From positions 1,732,001 through 1,796,000 of the forward strand of contig NZ_CP007202.1 of the NCBI RefSeq assembly GCF_000941055.1: a stretch of DNA of 64,000 nt. The letters are read 5' to 3'. Positions 43,316 through 52,473 of this stretch are shown in pieces (position 1 is the stretch's first letter; each line of letters begins with the position of its first letter). This DNA comes from Siansivirga zeaxanthinifaciens CC-SAMT-1 (GTDB taxonomy: Bacteria > Bacteroidota > Bacteroidia > Flavobacteriales > Flavobacteriaceae). Below the pieces are notes generated by a model. That model saw nothing but the letters and a program-made list of their open reading frames with translations. It was not told the origin of the DNA and made no database searches. The translations under genes were made by a program, and so were the position numbers.

Positions 43316-44098
43316 TTATGCTTCAACTTCAGCATTAGAATGTATCAAATTAGAAATATTATCCCATAAAGAAATACGGTGTTCTAAGGCTAATTTTGCA
43401 ATTTCAAGGTTTTCATTCCATTTTGTAGCATCATCACCACATAATTCTTCAATCATTTTTAATGATAATGGTCCGTGTTCATCGCCATCTAATTCAATAT
43501 GTCTGTTCAAATAATAACTAAGCTTACTAAATGATTTGTCTTTAGTTTCAGAAGTATTAATTATTTGGAAAAACATGTCTGGTATAACATCTTCACGACC
43601 AAAAGTAAATGCAGAAGCAATTAAATGCGGTTTTTCAGTATTAATAACATCGAAGGTAAACTGAACAAATTTTAGGGTGTTCTTGTTTAATTGCACCTCT
43701 GAAGCCGCTCTGTTAACCGAGTAACCTTGGTTTATTAAAGCGATGAAATCGTTAATTTGATTTGTGTTTGCGCCCGTTTGATTCATGGCATCAATATACA
43801 TTTCAAAATGACTTTTAGGCTCTCCCAGTTCGTTAATATCGCTTTCTTCACCCAATACAATTTCGTTTATAAATCGTGCTGTTGAAGCATTCGCTGAAGG
43901 CGTCCAAGGTAGTGAAGTTGTTGTTAAATTATTTTGAAGCGCTTTTAACAAGGACATAAAATCCCAAACGGCAAAAACATGCTGCTCCATGAAGATTTTT
44001 ATGTCTTCAACAGTTTGAAGGTTTTTGTATAAATTATGATTGTTAAGTTGGGCTCTTAAATTTTCGAGTTCTTTTTCAATATGTTTTATGGCACTCAT
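43316..44098 (-). CDS. DUF3050 protein, haem-oxygenase-like fold suspected
   Basis: A 260-residue soluble helical protein of the DUF3050 family. Conserved parts are [37 protein letters not shown] and [16 protein letters not shown]. The His-x-x-Leu-Asp-x-x-Glu-His arrangement and the Glu/His in the first helix recall metal-binding sites of haem-oxygenase-like di-iron proteins. That is inference from pattern; the function is unknown. It is in the middle of the map operon. Confidence 0.85.
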   Translation of the reverse strand: MSAIKHIEKELENLRAQLNNHNLYKNLQTVEDIKIFMEQHVFAVWDFMSLLKALQNNLTTTSLPWTPSANASTARFINEIVLGEESDINELGEPKSHFEMYIDAMNQTGANTNQINDFIALINQGYSVNRAASEVQLNKNTLKFVQFTFDVINTEKPHLIASAFTFGREDVIPDMFFQIINTSETKDKSFSKLSYYLNRHIELDGDEHGPLSLKMIEELCGDDATKWNENLEIAKLALEHRISLWDNISNLIHSNAEVEA

Positions 44099-44104
44099 AA
44101 GTTA

Positions 44105-44923
44105 TTATAAAACTAAAGCTTTTTGTCTAAATTCATCTTCTTCGTTACTTTCTATGCCTAATGCATCGTATATATAGGCGAAAGTTGAAAGCAATTCTGG
44201 TTTACCATCTACAATGGCAACGTCGTGCTCAAAATGGGCACTTGGTTTATTATCTAAAGTTGTAATAGTCCAGCCATCGCTATGTTGTTTAATGCGGTGG
44301 GTGCCTTGGTTTATCATTGGTTCTATGGCAACAACCATACCTTCAACAAACTTTTTGCCACGACCTCGTTTTCCATAGTTTGGCATCTCCGGATCTTCGT
44401 GCATTTTTTTTCCTAAACCATGACCAACCAATTCTCTAACAACGCCATAGCCATGATCTTCACAGTATTTTTGAATGGCATAGCCAACATCGCCCACGCG
44501 ATTGTTTATTTTAAATTCTCTAATGCCAACATATAAAGATTCCTTTGTAATCTTTAATAATTTTTCGGTTTCAGGGTCGATTTCTCCAACAGCAAATGTA
44601 TAAGCGTGGTCACCATAAAATCCGTTTTTTAAAGCACCACAATCAATTGAAATAATATCGCCTTCAACTAAAGGTGTATTGTTAGGAATACCATGAACAA
44701 CCTGAGTATTAGGACTCATGCAAAGCGTGTTAGGGAAATCGTATAAACCTAAAAATCCAGGAATGGCTCCATGATCTCTAATGCAAGTTTCTGCTATTTT
44801 ATCTAACTCGAGGGTTGTTACGCCTGGTTTAATTTCTTTGGCAAGTTCTCCTAATGTTTTCGAAACTATTAAGGCGCTTTCTCGCATTAATTCAATTTCT
44901 TCTCTGGTTTTTATAACAATCAT
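44105..44923 (-). CDS. map: Type I methionine aminopeptidase
   Basis: Removes the initiator Met from nascent proteins; 272 residues, pita-bread fold. Metal ligands can be seen in order: Asp in ISIDCGALKNGFYGDHAYTF (two Asp), His in LVGHGLGKKMHEDPEMPNYG, Glu in MVVAIEPMI and Glu in AHFEHDVAIV. A C-terminal extension of about 15 residues follows. Its promoter has a TATCTTTG -7 element at 44944-44951, and the two following genes are spaced 6 and 5 bases apart, so all three are co-transcribed. Confidence 0.96.
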   Translation of the reverse strand: MIVIKTREEIELMRESALIVSKTLGELAKEIKPGVTTLELDKIAETCIRDHGAIPGFLGLYDFPNTLCMSPNTQVVHGIPNNTPLVEGDIISIDCGALKNGFYGDHAYTFAVGEIDPETEKLLKITKESLYVGIREFKINNRVGDVGYAIQKYCEDHGYGVVRELVGHGLGKKMHEDPEMPNYGKRGRGKKFVEGMVVAIEPMINQGTHRIKQHSDGWTITTLDNKPSAHFEHDVAIVDGKPELLSTFAYIYDALGIESNEEDEFRQKALVL

Positions 44924-44943
44924 GATTCTAAAAAAAATATGTG

Positions 44944-44951
44944 CAAAGATA
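44944..44951 (-). promoter_or_regulatory. -7 promoter element of the map operon
   Basis: TATCTTTG on the minus strand, 21 bases before the map ATG. Confidence 0.55.
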
Positions 44952-44991
44952 CTTAAATTCTATAGAAAGATGCTGTTTAATGCGAAAAGCA

Positions 44992-45396
44992 TTATTTGAA
45001 AAAATTAAAAAAACCTTTCTTTTTTTCTGGAAGGGGCGGTTTGGAATTTGTTAATAGTTGGTAGATTTCTCCCCAACCTAAAAATCCACCTATATTTCTA
45101 TCGTCAATAAAAACATCGGCGTGAATTTTTCTACTTGTTAGGTCGCTTAAAGTTTCTTCGGGGTAACTTTTATTGACTGCATAAAAAGTAATGTTGTTGT
45201 CTTTACAAAATTGAACGGCTTCATCGAGTTTGATACCACTTCTGTATGTCCATAAAATAAGCCTATGCCCATGCTCTTGAAGTTTTTTAAGTGTTTCAAA
45301 AGCAAAAAGCATCGGCTTTCCTATGTTTGGATAAGCATCTTCAACTATAGTCCCATCAAAGTCTACAGCAATAATAAGATGTTTATTAAAATTCAT
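44992..45396 (-). CDS. Small HAD-superfamily hydrolase (BT0820 type)
   Basis: A 134-residue HAD phosphatase of the compact type seen in Bacteroidota (BT0820-like). Motif I is IIAVDFDGTIVED (nucleophile Asp about residue 11), motif II ILWTYRSG, and the metal motif DVFIDDRNIGG near the C-terminus. No cap domain is present, so it may act on large or open substrates; the substrate is unknown. It lies 9 bases downstream of gpmI and is probably co-transcribed. Confidence 0.9.
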   Translation of the reverse strand: MNFNKHLIIAVDFDGTIVEDAYPNIGKPMLFAFETLKKLQEHGHRLILWTYRSGIKLDEAVQFCKDNNITFYAVNKSYPEETLSDLTSRKIHADVFIDDRNIGGFLGWGEIYQLLTNSKPPLPEKKKGFFNFFK

Positions 45397-45405
45397 TCAA
45401 TAGTT

Positions 45406-46920
45406 TTATATTAAAGGAAAACGGGTCATGGCTTTGGGTTGCTCTACACCAATTAATTTTAAAATGGTTGGAGCTACATCGCCTAAAACACCGTCTTTTA
45501 TTTCTTTTAAATCGTTATCGATTAAAATAACAGGTACTGGGTTTGTTGTATGTGCTGTATTAGGTGAGCCATCTGGGTTAATCATGGTTTCACAGTTACC
45601 GTGGTCTGCAATTAGCAGGGTGGAGTAACCGTTTTCTAATCCGGTTGTAACAACGTCTTTAACACAAGCATCTACAGCTTCACAAGCTTTAATAGCGGCT
45701 TCCATAACACCAGTGTGTCCTACCATATCGCCGTTTGCAAAGTTTAAACAAACAAAATCGGCTTCGCCTTTTTTTAGATCTTCAACTAAGGCATCACGTA
45801 ATTCGTAGGCGCTCATTTCTGGTTGCAAATCGTAAGTAGCAACTTTTGGAGAATTTTTTAAGATTCTAGATTCTCCTTCAAACGGTGTTTCTTGTCCGCC
45901 AGAAAAGAAAAAAGTTACGTGTGGATATTTTTCAGTTTCGGCAATTCTAATTTGTTTTTTACCAGCTTTAGATAGAACTTCACCTAAAGTTTCGGTGATG
46001 TTATCTTTATTGAAAATAACTTTAATACCTTCAAAAGCATCGCTATAATTAGTAATTGTAACGTAATAAAGATCTAGTTTTTTTGTTTCGTATTCAGGGA
46101 AATCTTTCTGATTTAACATTTCTGTTAATTCGCGACCTCTATCGGTTCTAAAATTATAGAAAATAATAACATCGTCTTTTTCAACTTTAGCAATAGGTTC
46201 GTTATTACTATCGGTTAAAATTAATGGTTTTATAAACTCATCTGTAACGTCGTTATCGTAATTAGCCTGAATAGATGCGGTTGCATTAGTGGTTTTAGTA
46301 CCAACGTTATTCACGATGGCATCATAAGCTAATTTAACACGTTCCCAACGTTTGTCTCTATCCATAGCGTAATAACGCCCCGTGATAGTTGCTAATTTAG
46401 TGTTTGTTCCTTCAATATATTTTTCTAAATCGGCTACATATCCTTTTCCAGATTTCGGATCTACATCGCGACCATCTGTAAAAGCATGAACATACGAATG
46501 AACACCGGCTTTATTAGCTGCATCAATAAAACCTCTTAAGTGGCTTGTGTGTGCATGAACTCCACCATCACTTAATAAACCTAAAAAGTGAACTTTTTTA
46601 TTGTTTTTTGAAGCGTATTCTAAGGCTTCTATTAATACTTTTTCGTCTTTTAAAGTATCGTTTTGAATTGCTAAATTAATTTTAGCTAAATCTTGATACA
46701 CGATGCGACCAGCACCTAAATTCATATGGCCTACTTCGCTGTTTCCCATTTGACCATCAGGTAAACCAACATGCAAACCGTCGGTTCTTAAAGTAGCAAA
46801 AGGATATTTTTTATAAAGAGAATCTATAAATGGCGTTTGAGCATTATTGATAGCAGAAACTTTTGGATCTGGAGAGTTTCCCCAGCCATCAAGTATCATT
46901 AAGATGACTTTTTTATTCAT
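45406..46920 (-). CDS. gpmI: 2,3-bisphosphoglycerate-independent phosphoglycerate mutase
   Basis: Interconverts 3- and 2-phosphoglycerate in glycolysis with two Mn2+ ions; 504 residues, usual length. MILDGWGNSP near the N-terminus and the nucleophile Ser in GQMGNSEVGHMNLGAGR (about residue 61), with HAFTDGRDVDPKSG, RYYAMDRDKRWER, NFRTDRGRELT, NFANGDMVGHTG and IADHGNCETM giving the metal ligands. It has a TATATTTG -7 element at 46945-46952. The 46921-47176 gap contains this promoter and otherwise AT-rich sequence. Confidence 0.97.
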   Translation of the reverse strand: MNKKVILMILDGWGNSPDPKVSAINNAQTPFIDSLYKKYPFATLRTDGLHVGLPDGQMGNSEVGHMNLGAGRIVYQDLAKINLAIQNDTLKDEKVLIEALEYASKNNKKVHFLGLLSDGGVHAHTSHLRGFIDAANKAGVHSYVHAFTDGRDVDPKSGKGYVADLEKYIEGTNTKLATITGRYYAMDRDKRWERVKLAYDAIVNNVGTKTTNATASIQANYDNDVTDEFIKPLILTDSNNEPIAKVEKDDVIIFYNFRTDRGRELTEMLNQKDFPEYETKKLDLYYVTITNYSDAFEGIKVIFNKDNITETLGEVLSKAGKKQIRIAETEKYPHVTFFFSGGQETPFEGESRILKNSPKVATYDLQPEMSAYELRDALVEDLKKGEADFVCLNFANGDMVGHTGVMEAAIKACEAVDACVKDVVTTGLENGYSTLLIADHGNCETMINPDGSPNTAHTTNPVPVILIDNDLKEIKDGVLGDVAPTILKLIGVEQPKAMTRFPLI

Positions 46921-46944
46921 TTTTTATTGGTATTTAATAGAGTT

Positions 46945-46952
46945 CAAATATA
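46945..46952 (-). promoter_or_regulatory. -7 promoter element of gpmI
   Basis: TATATTTG on the minus strand, 25 bases before the gpmI ATG. Confidence 0.55.
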
Positions 46953-47176
46953 CTGAAGTTTGCGCTATAAAGATTAAAAACAAGCCACTAAAAGCGTTAT
47001 GTTTTCAGGTTTTTATGAGATTTTAAAAAATTGATTGTTTTGTTAATGAAATGTAAAATAATTGTTAAAATGATAAAAAAATAAAAGTTTCTTGTAACAC
47101 TTTGTAATGTAAGGCGTCTATTAAGTATATCAAAAAACGAAATCATTAATCAAAATCAAATCAAAAATCTTTCATC

Positions 47177-47566
47177 ATGAAAAAAACAATCATTATCTCG
47201 GCAATCGCATTATGTTTTTCTGTAATTACAGTAAACGCGAAATCTTCAACCTTTAATTTTGAAAACAATAAAGTAACAACGGTTTACTTTAAAGTTAATT
47301 CTTTCTGTGTTTCTATCGCTAAAGGGGATATAGAAACCGTTCAAAAATTAATCGCAAGAGGCGAAGATGTTAACGAAAAATCTAATGGTATGACGCCATT
47401 AATGTACGCGGCAAAATATAATAGAGTTGAGATTTTAAATCTTTTAATTGAACGCGGCGCAAAACTTAAAACTAAAAGCGATAAAGGTTTAACAGCTTTA
47501 GAATATGCAGCATTGCATGGAGCTACAGACACACATGCCATTTTAGTTGCTGCATTAGAAAAATAA
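47177..47566 (+). CDS. Secreted ankyrin-repeat protein
   Basis: A 129-residue protein with a signal peptide (MKKTIIISAIALCFSVITVNA) and two to three ankyrin repeats: VQKLIARGEDVNEKSNGMTP, then LMYAAKYNRVEILNLLIERG and AKLKTKSDKGLTALEYAALHG. Ankyrin repeats bind other proteins; in bacteria small periplasmic forms exist beside catalases and elsewhere, with unclear role. A single gene with its own terminator. Confidence 0.9.
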   Translation: MKKTIIISAIALCFSVITVNAKSSTFNFENNKVTTVYFKVNSFCVSIAKGDIETVQKLIARGEDVNEKSNGMTPLMYAAKYNRVEILNLLIERGAKLKTKSDKGLTALEYAALHGATDTHAILVAALEK

Positions 47567-47617
47567 ATAATTATAATATAACGCTATTTTAATTATTTGA
47601 GTTAGTCACTCTTAATA

Positions 47618-47645
47618 GAAAGCCCTGTCTTCAGGGCTTTTTTGT
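47618..47645 (+). terminator. Terminator downstream of the ankyrin gene
   Basis: AAGCCCTG / CAGGGCTT stem with a 4-base loop followed by a T-run. Confidence 0.85.
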
Positions 47646-47648
47646 TTC

Positions 47649-48107
47649 TTATACTTTTAAATATTTACTCATTATAAAATGCAGGCCTATATCTTTAATT
47701 ACAAAAGGCTCGCCAATGATGTTGAAATTGCAATTTCGATAAAAATTTACAGCGCCTTCTCGGGTATTGCACCAAATAACATCTGTGTTTTTTTGTTTTA
47801 GTATGGTTTCGGCATGATTTAAAATTTCTTTTCCTAATCCTTTTTTTTGAAATTCGTGTAAAACGGCCATGCCTCGCAGTTGGTACTGATGTTTTTCAGG
47901 AATTAAAGGATGGTTGTTTTTTAGAAATGAAGCTACCGCAGCTAGTTTTTGGTTTACATACAACCCTAAATGAAAGGTGTTTTCATAGTCATCGCCTTCG
48001 AAAACACAAGAATTTAAAGGCTTACCGGCTCTTAAAACAGGATGTCTAACAGCATGTGTTTCTCTAGCACTAATTTTTTTAATAATAGGTGTTGGGTTTG
48101 TATTCAT
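47649..48107 (-). CDS. GNAT-family N-acetyltransferase
   Basis: A 152-residue acetyl-CoA-dependent acyltransferase. The acetyl-CoA loop is in LRGMAVLHEFQKKGLGKEIL (Gln-x-x-Gly-x-Gly-type, about residues 76-95). The N-terminal HAVRHPVLRAGKPLNSCVFEGDD region (RHPVLRAGKP the best part) is typical of a Bacteroidota group of small GNATs. Substrate unknown. A single gene. Confidence 0.9.
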   Translation of the reverse strand: MNTNPTPIIKKISARETHAVRHPVLRAGKPLNSCVFEGDDYENTFHLGLYVNQKLAAVASFLKNNHPLIPEKHQYQLRGMAVLHEFQKKGLGKEILNHAETILKQKNTDVIWCNTREGAVNFYRNCNFNIIGEPFVIKDIGLHFIMSKYLKV

Positions 48108-48278
48108 TTTATGCAGATAACAAGTTAAACATAAGCAATTTTAATTTTAACCTCATTTACTATTTGATTTTTTTCTTTGAGTAAGCGCTTTAAATTAACT
48201 GTAATTGATATGAGTTTATTTATTATGAGGCTTTTATGAAATTTACTATTTAATTTTTAAAAAAGTTGTTAATTTTTT

Positions 48279-48310
48279 TTGCTAAATAGGATAGCATTTT
48301 TATATATTTG
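48279..48310 (+). promoter_or_regulatory. Promoter of tRNA-Gly
   Basis: TTG (48279-48281) and TATATTTG (48303-48310), 21 bases apart, 11 bases before the tRNA 5' end. Confidence 0.6.
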
Positions 48311-48321
48311 CACGCGCTAAT

Positions 48322-48394
48322 GCGGGAGTAGCTCAGTTGGTAGAGCGTCAGCCTTCCAAGCTGAATGTCGCCGGTTCGAACCCGGTCTCCCGCT
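48322..48394 (+). tRNA. tRNA-Gly (anticodon TCC)
   Basis: A complete cloverleaf of 73 bases. The acceptor stem GCGGGAG / CTCCCGC has discriminator T. The D-arm has AGCTCAGTTGGTAGAGC, the anticodon arm TCAGC-CTTCCAA-GCTGA with anticodon TCC, and the T-arm GCCGGTTCGAACCCGGT. The 3' CCA is not encoded and must be added after transcription. It has its own promoter and terminator. Confidence 0.97.
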
Positions 48395-48396
48395 CG

Positions 48397-48428
48397 AAAG
48401 CCTCATCAATTTGATGAGGCTTTTTTTA
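48397..48428 (+). terminator. Terminator downstream of tRNA-Gly
   Basis: AAAGCCTCATCAA / TTGATGAGGCTTT followed by a T-run, starting 2 bases after the tRNA. Confidence 0.9.
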
Positions 48429-48492
48429 TGTTATAAAGTTTGCTGTTTTAATTGGCATCACAATTACCAATTTTTATCTAAAAAAGTCCTCT

Positions 48493-49200
48493 TTAGTTTA
48501 AATGATTTAATTGCGTGCCAGGATTAACTTCGTAAGGTGTTTTGTTATGTTCGAAAATACGCGCTGTTAATGGGCCATTCAATATAATTGAAGATTCGTT
48601 TACATGTAACCAGCTGCCTTCACGCAATCCTATTACTGGTGGCGTGTTATAATGATGAAATTCGTTTATACGCGTTTCACGAGTTTCTCCCATGTGTTTA
48701 CTTGTAGGGTCTGGGTCTAGGTAATGCGGATTTATATTAAAAGGTACCAATGCCAAAGCATTAAAACTTGGCGGATAGACAATGGGCATATCGTTGGTAG
48801 TTTTTATTGTAAGACCACAAATATTACTTCCCGCACTGGTTCCTAGGTAAGGGGTACCGCTTTTAACTGCATTTTGTATGGGTGTAATTAAATTGTTTTT
48901 GTAAAGCTGATAAGTTAATACAAAGGTATTGCCGCCACCAACAAAAATACCTTCAGCTTGCTCAATAGCCTCAATAGGGTTTTCAAACTCATGAATACTT
49001 TTTACGGTTTTATTGATTTTAGATAATCCTTTTTGGGCAATGGCCGTATAAGCATCATGGCTTATGCCTCCGGGTCTTGCATAAGGTATAAATAAAATGG
49101 TTTTTGCATTTGCAAAGAAGGTTTCTAAAGTTTCCAGTAAATATTCTAAATAAGTACTGCCATGAATGGTAGAGGTACTTGCAATTATTATGTTTTTCAT
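48493..49200 (-). CDS. pepE: Dipeptidase E (peptidase S51)
   Basis: A 235-residue serine peptidase that cleaves Asp-X dipeptides. The nucleophile Ser lies in TPYLGTSAGSNICG (about residue 121), with GIFVGGGNTFVLTYQL just before and the oxyanion and His region NINPHYLDPDP (His about 158) after. The length matches the Salmonella PepE. It is on the minus strand, opposite the secreted-protein genes that follow, and likely cytoplasmic as no signal peptide is seen. Confidence 0.92.
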   Translation of the reverse strand: MKNIIIASTSTIHGSTYLEYLLETLETFFANAKTILFIPYARPGGISHDAYTAIAQKGLSKINKTVKSIHEFENPIEAIEQAEGIFVGGGNTFVLTYQLYKNNLITPIQNAVKSGTPYLGTSAGSNICGLTIKTTNDMPIVYPPSFNALALVPFNINPHYLDPDPTSKHMGETRETRINEFHHYNTPPVIGLREGSWLHVNESSIILNGPLTARIFEHNKTPYEVNPGTQLNHLN

Positions 49201-49308
49201 AAAATTTCTTTAATATGGTAAAGCTAATTAATTATTGTGTTTAACAAAAGTTTAGATGATTTTGAGATGAAAATAATATTTAAATATCTTAACTTTATAA
49301 AAAAAAAT

Positions 49309-50109
49309 ATGAAAAAATTACTGCTATTTGTCGCTTGTTTTGTTACTATGCTTGTGAATTCGCAAGATTTTAAACGTTTAGTTGTTGATGGTAAAATTAT
49401 TGTTGAAAGCAATGATGTTTCAGGCATTACGGTATTCAACACCTCTTCAAATAAAGGGGTGGTTACAGACGATAATGGCGAATTTAAATTGGCAGTTCGG
49501 CTTAACGATATTATTACCGTTAGTGCTTTGCAATTTCAAAATATCGAGTTTAAAGTGAATCAATCGATTATGGCCTCGTTAAAAATGAAAATATTTTTAA
49601 TAGAAGAAATAAACGCCTTACCAGAAATTGTTTTATTGCCAAATAAATTAACAGGTGAACTAGAAACCGATATGCAAAAAACAAAACGTTTTACGCCCAA
49701 GCTAAACGCTTTTTATTACGGCATTAAGAGTCCCGATATAGTAAAATTTGAACCAGATAATAAGTCGCAAGTACAAAACACAGCCATTGACAGGCAACAT
49801 GTTACTATGGTAAATGGTTTAAATATTAAAAATGTTGTAGACCAATTACTTTTACCATTATTTAGATCGAAAGCCGATAGTAAAGAAGAAAAAGGTATTC
49901 CCGAAGTTCCAGTAGATGCCATAAAATATTATTTTGGTTCAGAATTTTTAACCGATAATTTTAATATTCCCGAACATCGAGTTGAGGAATTTATAAGGTA
50001 TGTCGAGCGCGATGGGTTTGATTATACATTATTAAATTATGGTAACGAAATGCAGTTTTTAGAGCATCTACTCACCGAAAGCCAAGCTTTTTTAAAAAAT
50101 AAAAAGTAG
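49309..50109 (+). CDS. Secreted CarboxypepD-regulatory-like protein, paralogue 1
   Basis: A 266-residue protein with a signal peptide (MKKLLLFVACFVTMLVNSQ), then a domain of about 80 residues of the CarboxypepD_reg-like type: VVDGKIIVESNDVSGITVFN followed by TSSNKGVVTDDNGEFKLAV and TVSALQFQNIEFKVNQS. This beta-sandwich opens TonB-dependent receptors in the phylum, but here no barrel follows; instead there are about 150 residues of helical sequence of unknown family, ending with an FIRYVERDGFD-like helix. The ATG at 49309 is chosen as the signal-peptide start. It is the first of three tandem paralogues. Confidence 0.85.
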   Translation: MKKLLLFVACFVTMLVNSQDFKRLVVDGKIIVESNDVSGITVFNTSSNKGVVTDDNGEFKLAVRLNDIITVSALQFQNIEFKVNQSIMASLKMKIFLIEEINALPEIVLLPNKLTGELETDMQKTKRFTPKLNAFYYGIKSPDIVKFEPDNKSQVQNTAIDRQHVTMVNGLNIKNVVDQLLLPLFRSKADSKEEKGIPEVPVDAIKYYFGSEFLTDNFNIPEHRVEEFIRYVERDGFDYTLLNYGNEMQFLEHLLTESQAFLKNKK

Positions 50110-50207
50110 TTTTGATGAAGAAGATCTCTTTTTAACAAAATATTAGTTAACGTTTACATTTTATTTAAGAATTGAAAAGCGTTCTTTATGATGTAAATTA
50201 AAAGCAC

Positions 50208-51014
50208 TTGAGATATTTTGTAACAATTACATTTGCGTTTTTATGTTCTAACTTATTATGGACTCAAAGCATAGAGCGTCACGATTTAGAGGGTCAAGTT
50301 TTTGCCAGTTCGAATGATGTCGAGGGCGTAACCATTTTTAATACATCTACCAACAAAGGAACAATAACCAATGAAAAAGGGGAGTTCCGTATTTTTGCTG
50401 CTGAAAATGATATATTAGAAATTTCGGCATTACAATTTCAACCACAAAAAATTACAATTACTAAGGATGTTTTAAAATTAAAAACACTCAAGTTGTTTTT
50501 AGTAGAGCATGTAAATAGTTTAGATGCCGTTTTTTTAATGTTTGGTCTTACAGGAAATATTAACCAAGATATTGAGAATGCTGGTAATGCGCCTGTTATT
50601 CAATTGAATTTAGGCAACTTAGATAACTTAGAGTTTTTTGATGATCGTTCGCTTGATAATAGGGTTGTTGCCAATGCGCTTAATTCAATTACCAATAAAG
50701 GTGGACTTTACAACGGAGTTAATTTTGTGAGCCTTTTTAAAGGTTTATTGAAATCTAAAAAGAATAAAAAGTCCAAAACAAATAATGAAAAGGTGCCATT
50801 TACTCAACACAAAACACTAACCGATATTTACACCCACAAGTATATTAGTGAGACCTTTAATATGCCTTTAGGACAAGTTGAAGCTTTTGTGGCGTATGTT
50901 GAGAATAAAGGCATTCCCGAAAATTTATATAGTGAAGAACAAGCGTTTAATCGAATTGATTATTTGGTAAAACAACGTGACTTATTTTTATCGCTTCCGA
51001 ATGTTAAAAACTAA
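50208..51014 (+). CDS. Secreted CarboxypepD-regulatory-like protein, paralogue 2
   Basis: A 268-residue protein. It starts at TTG (50208): an in-frame stop lies 9 bases upstream, and no in-frame ATG is available before the signal peptide (MRYFVTITFAFLCSNLLWTQ). It repeats the plan of paralogue 1: LEGQVFASSNDVEGVTIFNT then TNEKGEFRIFA and EISALQFQPQKI. The C-terminal part shares the FNMP-x-x-VEAFVAYVE ending pattern with paralogue 1 (FNIPEHRVEEFIRYVE). Its 3' end overlaps the third paralogue by 14 bases, so the two are translated in tandem. Confidence 0.83.
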   Translation: MRYFVTITFAFLCSNLLWTQSIERHDLEGQVFASSNDVEGVTIFNTSTNKGTITNEKGEFRIFAAENDILEISALQFQPQKITITKDVLKLKTLKLFLVEHVNSLDAVFLMFGLTGNINQDIENAGNAPVIQLNLGNLDNLEFFDDRSLDNRVVANALNSITNKGGLYNGVNFVSLFKGLLKSKKNKKSKTNNEKVPFTQHKTLTDIYTHKYISETFNMPLGQVEAFVAYVENKGIPENLYSEEQAFNRIDYLVKQRDLFLSLPNVKN

Positions 51015-51801
51015 ACTTCTTATATTATTCTTGTTCACGCTTCAATTAAGTGTGGGCCAAACTATTGAAATTACTGGAAGCGTAGAAAGTAAAGACGATG
51101 TAGAGAATATTCATGTGATTAACCAAACCCAACAAAAATTTACAATTACTAATGCCAAAGGCGAATTTGTAATTCCTGTAAAATTAAACGATACGCTTAC
51201 TTTTTCATCCATTCAGAGTAAATTAAAAACCGTTATAATCGATAAACATGTATTGCTTTTTAAAGCATTAAAAGTGGTATTGGAAGAGCAGGTAAATGCC
51301 TTAGATGAAGTTGTTGTAGGTAAAATATTAACAGGTAATTTATTGTTAGATGTTCAAAATATGGAAGGCGATCCACCCATTAACTTTTACGACGTTGGTA
51401 TTCCCGGATATACTGGAAAACCGGCAACTCAAAGTGAAAGGCGATTAAGTGAGGCATCAGAATTTAGTCCAAAAGCAGGAGGTTCTTTAGGAGGCGTAGG
51501 AGGTTCTGTTTCAGCAACTGCTATAATAAATGCTATTTCAGGAAGAACTAAAATGCTTAAAGCAAGAGTTAAGTTAGAAGAACGTGAAGAATTAATGCAA
51601 AGTATAAAAGGACGGTTGGCAAGAGATTTTTTTGCTACAAACCCTTTGAAAGAAGAACTTAAAATGGATTTTTTCTATTTCTGTGCAGATGATGAAAACT
51701 TTTTAAAGTATTGTAAAAATGAAACAGATTTTAATATTTTATTTTTTTTAAGAACAAAATATAACCAATACATTGAAAATTTAAAAGCGTCCAACGATTA
51801 A
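51001..51801 (+). CDS. Secreted CarboxypepD-regulatory-like protein, paralogue 3
   Basis: A 266-residue protein starting at ATG 51001 (signal peptide MLKTKLLILFLFTLQLSVGQ). The carboxypeptidase-regulatory-like domain includes ITGSVESKDDVENIHVINQT and ITNAKGEFVIPVKLNDTLTF. Its C-terminal half differs from the other two: a Gly/Ser/Val-rich linker (AGGSLGGVGGSVSATA) leads to a charged helical segment. Overlap with paralogue 2 by 14 bases. The three proteins sit just before a DUF6702 gene and two M1 peptidases, all on one strand. Confidence 0.83.
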   Translation: MLKTKLLILFLFTLQLSVGQTIEITGSVESKDDVENIHVINQTQQKFTITNAKGEFVIPVKLNDTLTFSSIQSKLKTVIIDKHVLLFKALKVVLEEQVNALDEVVVGKILTGNLLLDVQNMEGDPPINFYDVGIPGYTGKPATQSERRLSEASEFSPKAGGSLGGVGGSVSATAIINAISGRTKMLKARVKLEEREELMQSIKGRLARDFFATNPLKEELKMDFFYFCADDENFLKYCKNETDFNILFFLRTKYNQYIENLKASND

Positions 51802-51859
51802 TCCTTTCGGAATACTTTTTGTAAGCTTCTAAATAATTACTTTAGTAAAAAAATAAATA

Positions 51860-52363
51860 ATGAAAATTTTTAAAATAACCCTATTCATTTGTGCCATTAC
51901 ATTTTTGTCTTTCACAAGTTTGCACAAATATTATATAAGTGTTACTCAAATAGAATTTGTTAAAGAAAAACATGCCGTTCAAATAATTTCTAGAATTTTT
52001 ATTGACGATTTAGAAAAATTATTGCGAGAGCGTTACGACGAATCAATCACGCTCGTTGGACCAGATGAACCTGAAATTACCAATACTTATATTTCAAAAT
52101 ATTTAAACGAAAAGTTTAAAGTAAAAATTAATGGGAAGCCTGTTTCTGTAAATTTTATTGGTAAAGAATATGATTGCGATATTACAAAGTGTTACCTAGA
52201 AATTTTAAATGTAAAATCGATTGAATCGATTGAAATAAGTAATCAAGTCTTGTTTGATATTTTTCCAGATCAACAAAATATTATTAAAACAAAAATCAAT
52301 TCAAAAGAAAAAAGTGCCATTCAAATTCTAGAAAAGCCTACCACTCTGTTAAAATTTAACTAA
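51860..52363 (+). CDS. DUF6702-family secreted protein
   Basis: A 167-residue protein with a signal peptide (MKIFKITLFICAITFLSFTS). The mature part matches DUF6702: HKYYISVTQIEFVKEKHAVQ then IISRIFIDDLEKLLRERYDE and VKINGKPVSVNFIGKEYDCD. Two acidic-aromatic strands alternate with Lys-rich ones, giving an Ig-like appearance. In Flavobacteriaceae this gene commonly stands before M1-peptidase genes, as here, so the products may work together; the role is unknown. Confidence 0.85.
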   Translation: MKIFKITLFICAITFLSFTSLHKYYISVTQIEFVKEKHAVQIISRIFIDDLEKLLRERYDESITLVGPDEPEITNTYISKYLNEKFKVKINGKPVSVNFIGKEYDCDITKCYLEILNVKSIESIEISNQVLFDIFPDQQNIIKTKINSKEKSAIQILEKPTTLLKFN

Positions 52364-52473
52364 ATAAACGTTAATTCATTTCATTTTTTATTGTAATCTA
52401 GCTTTTTTTGTTATTTAAAATTAATGAAATTGGTTAAAAACTAAATTTCATTTAAAAAAAATTAATCCAAACT

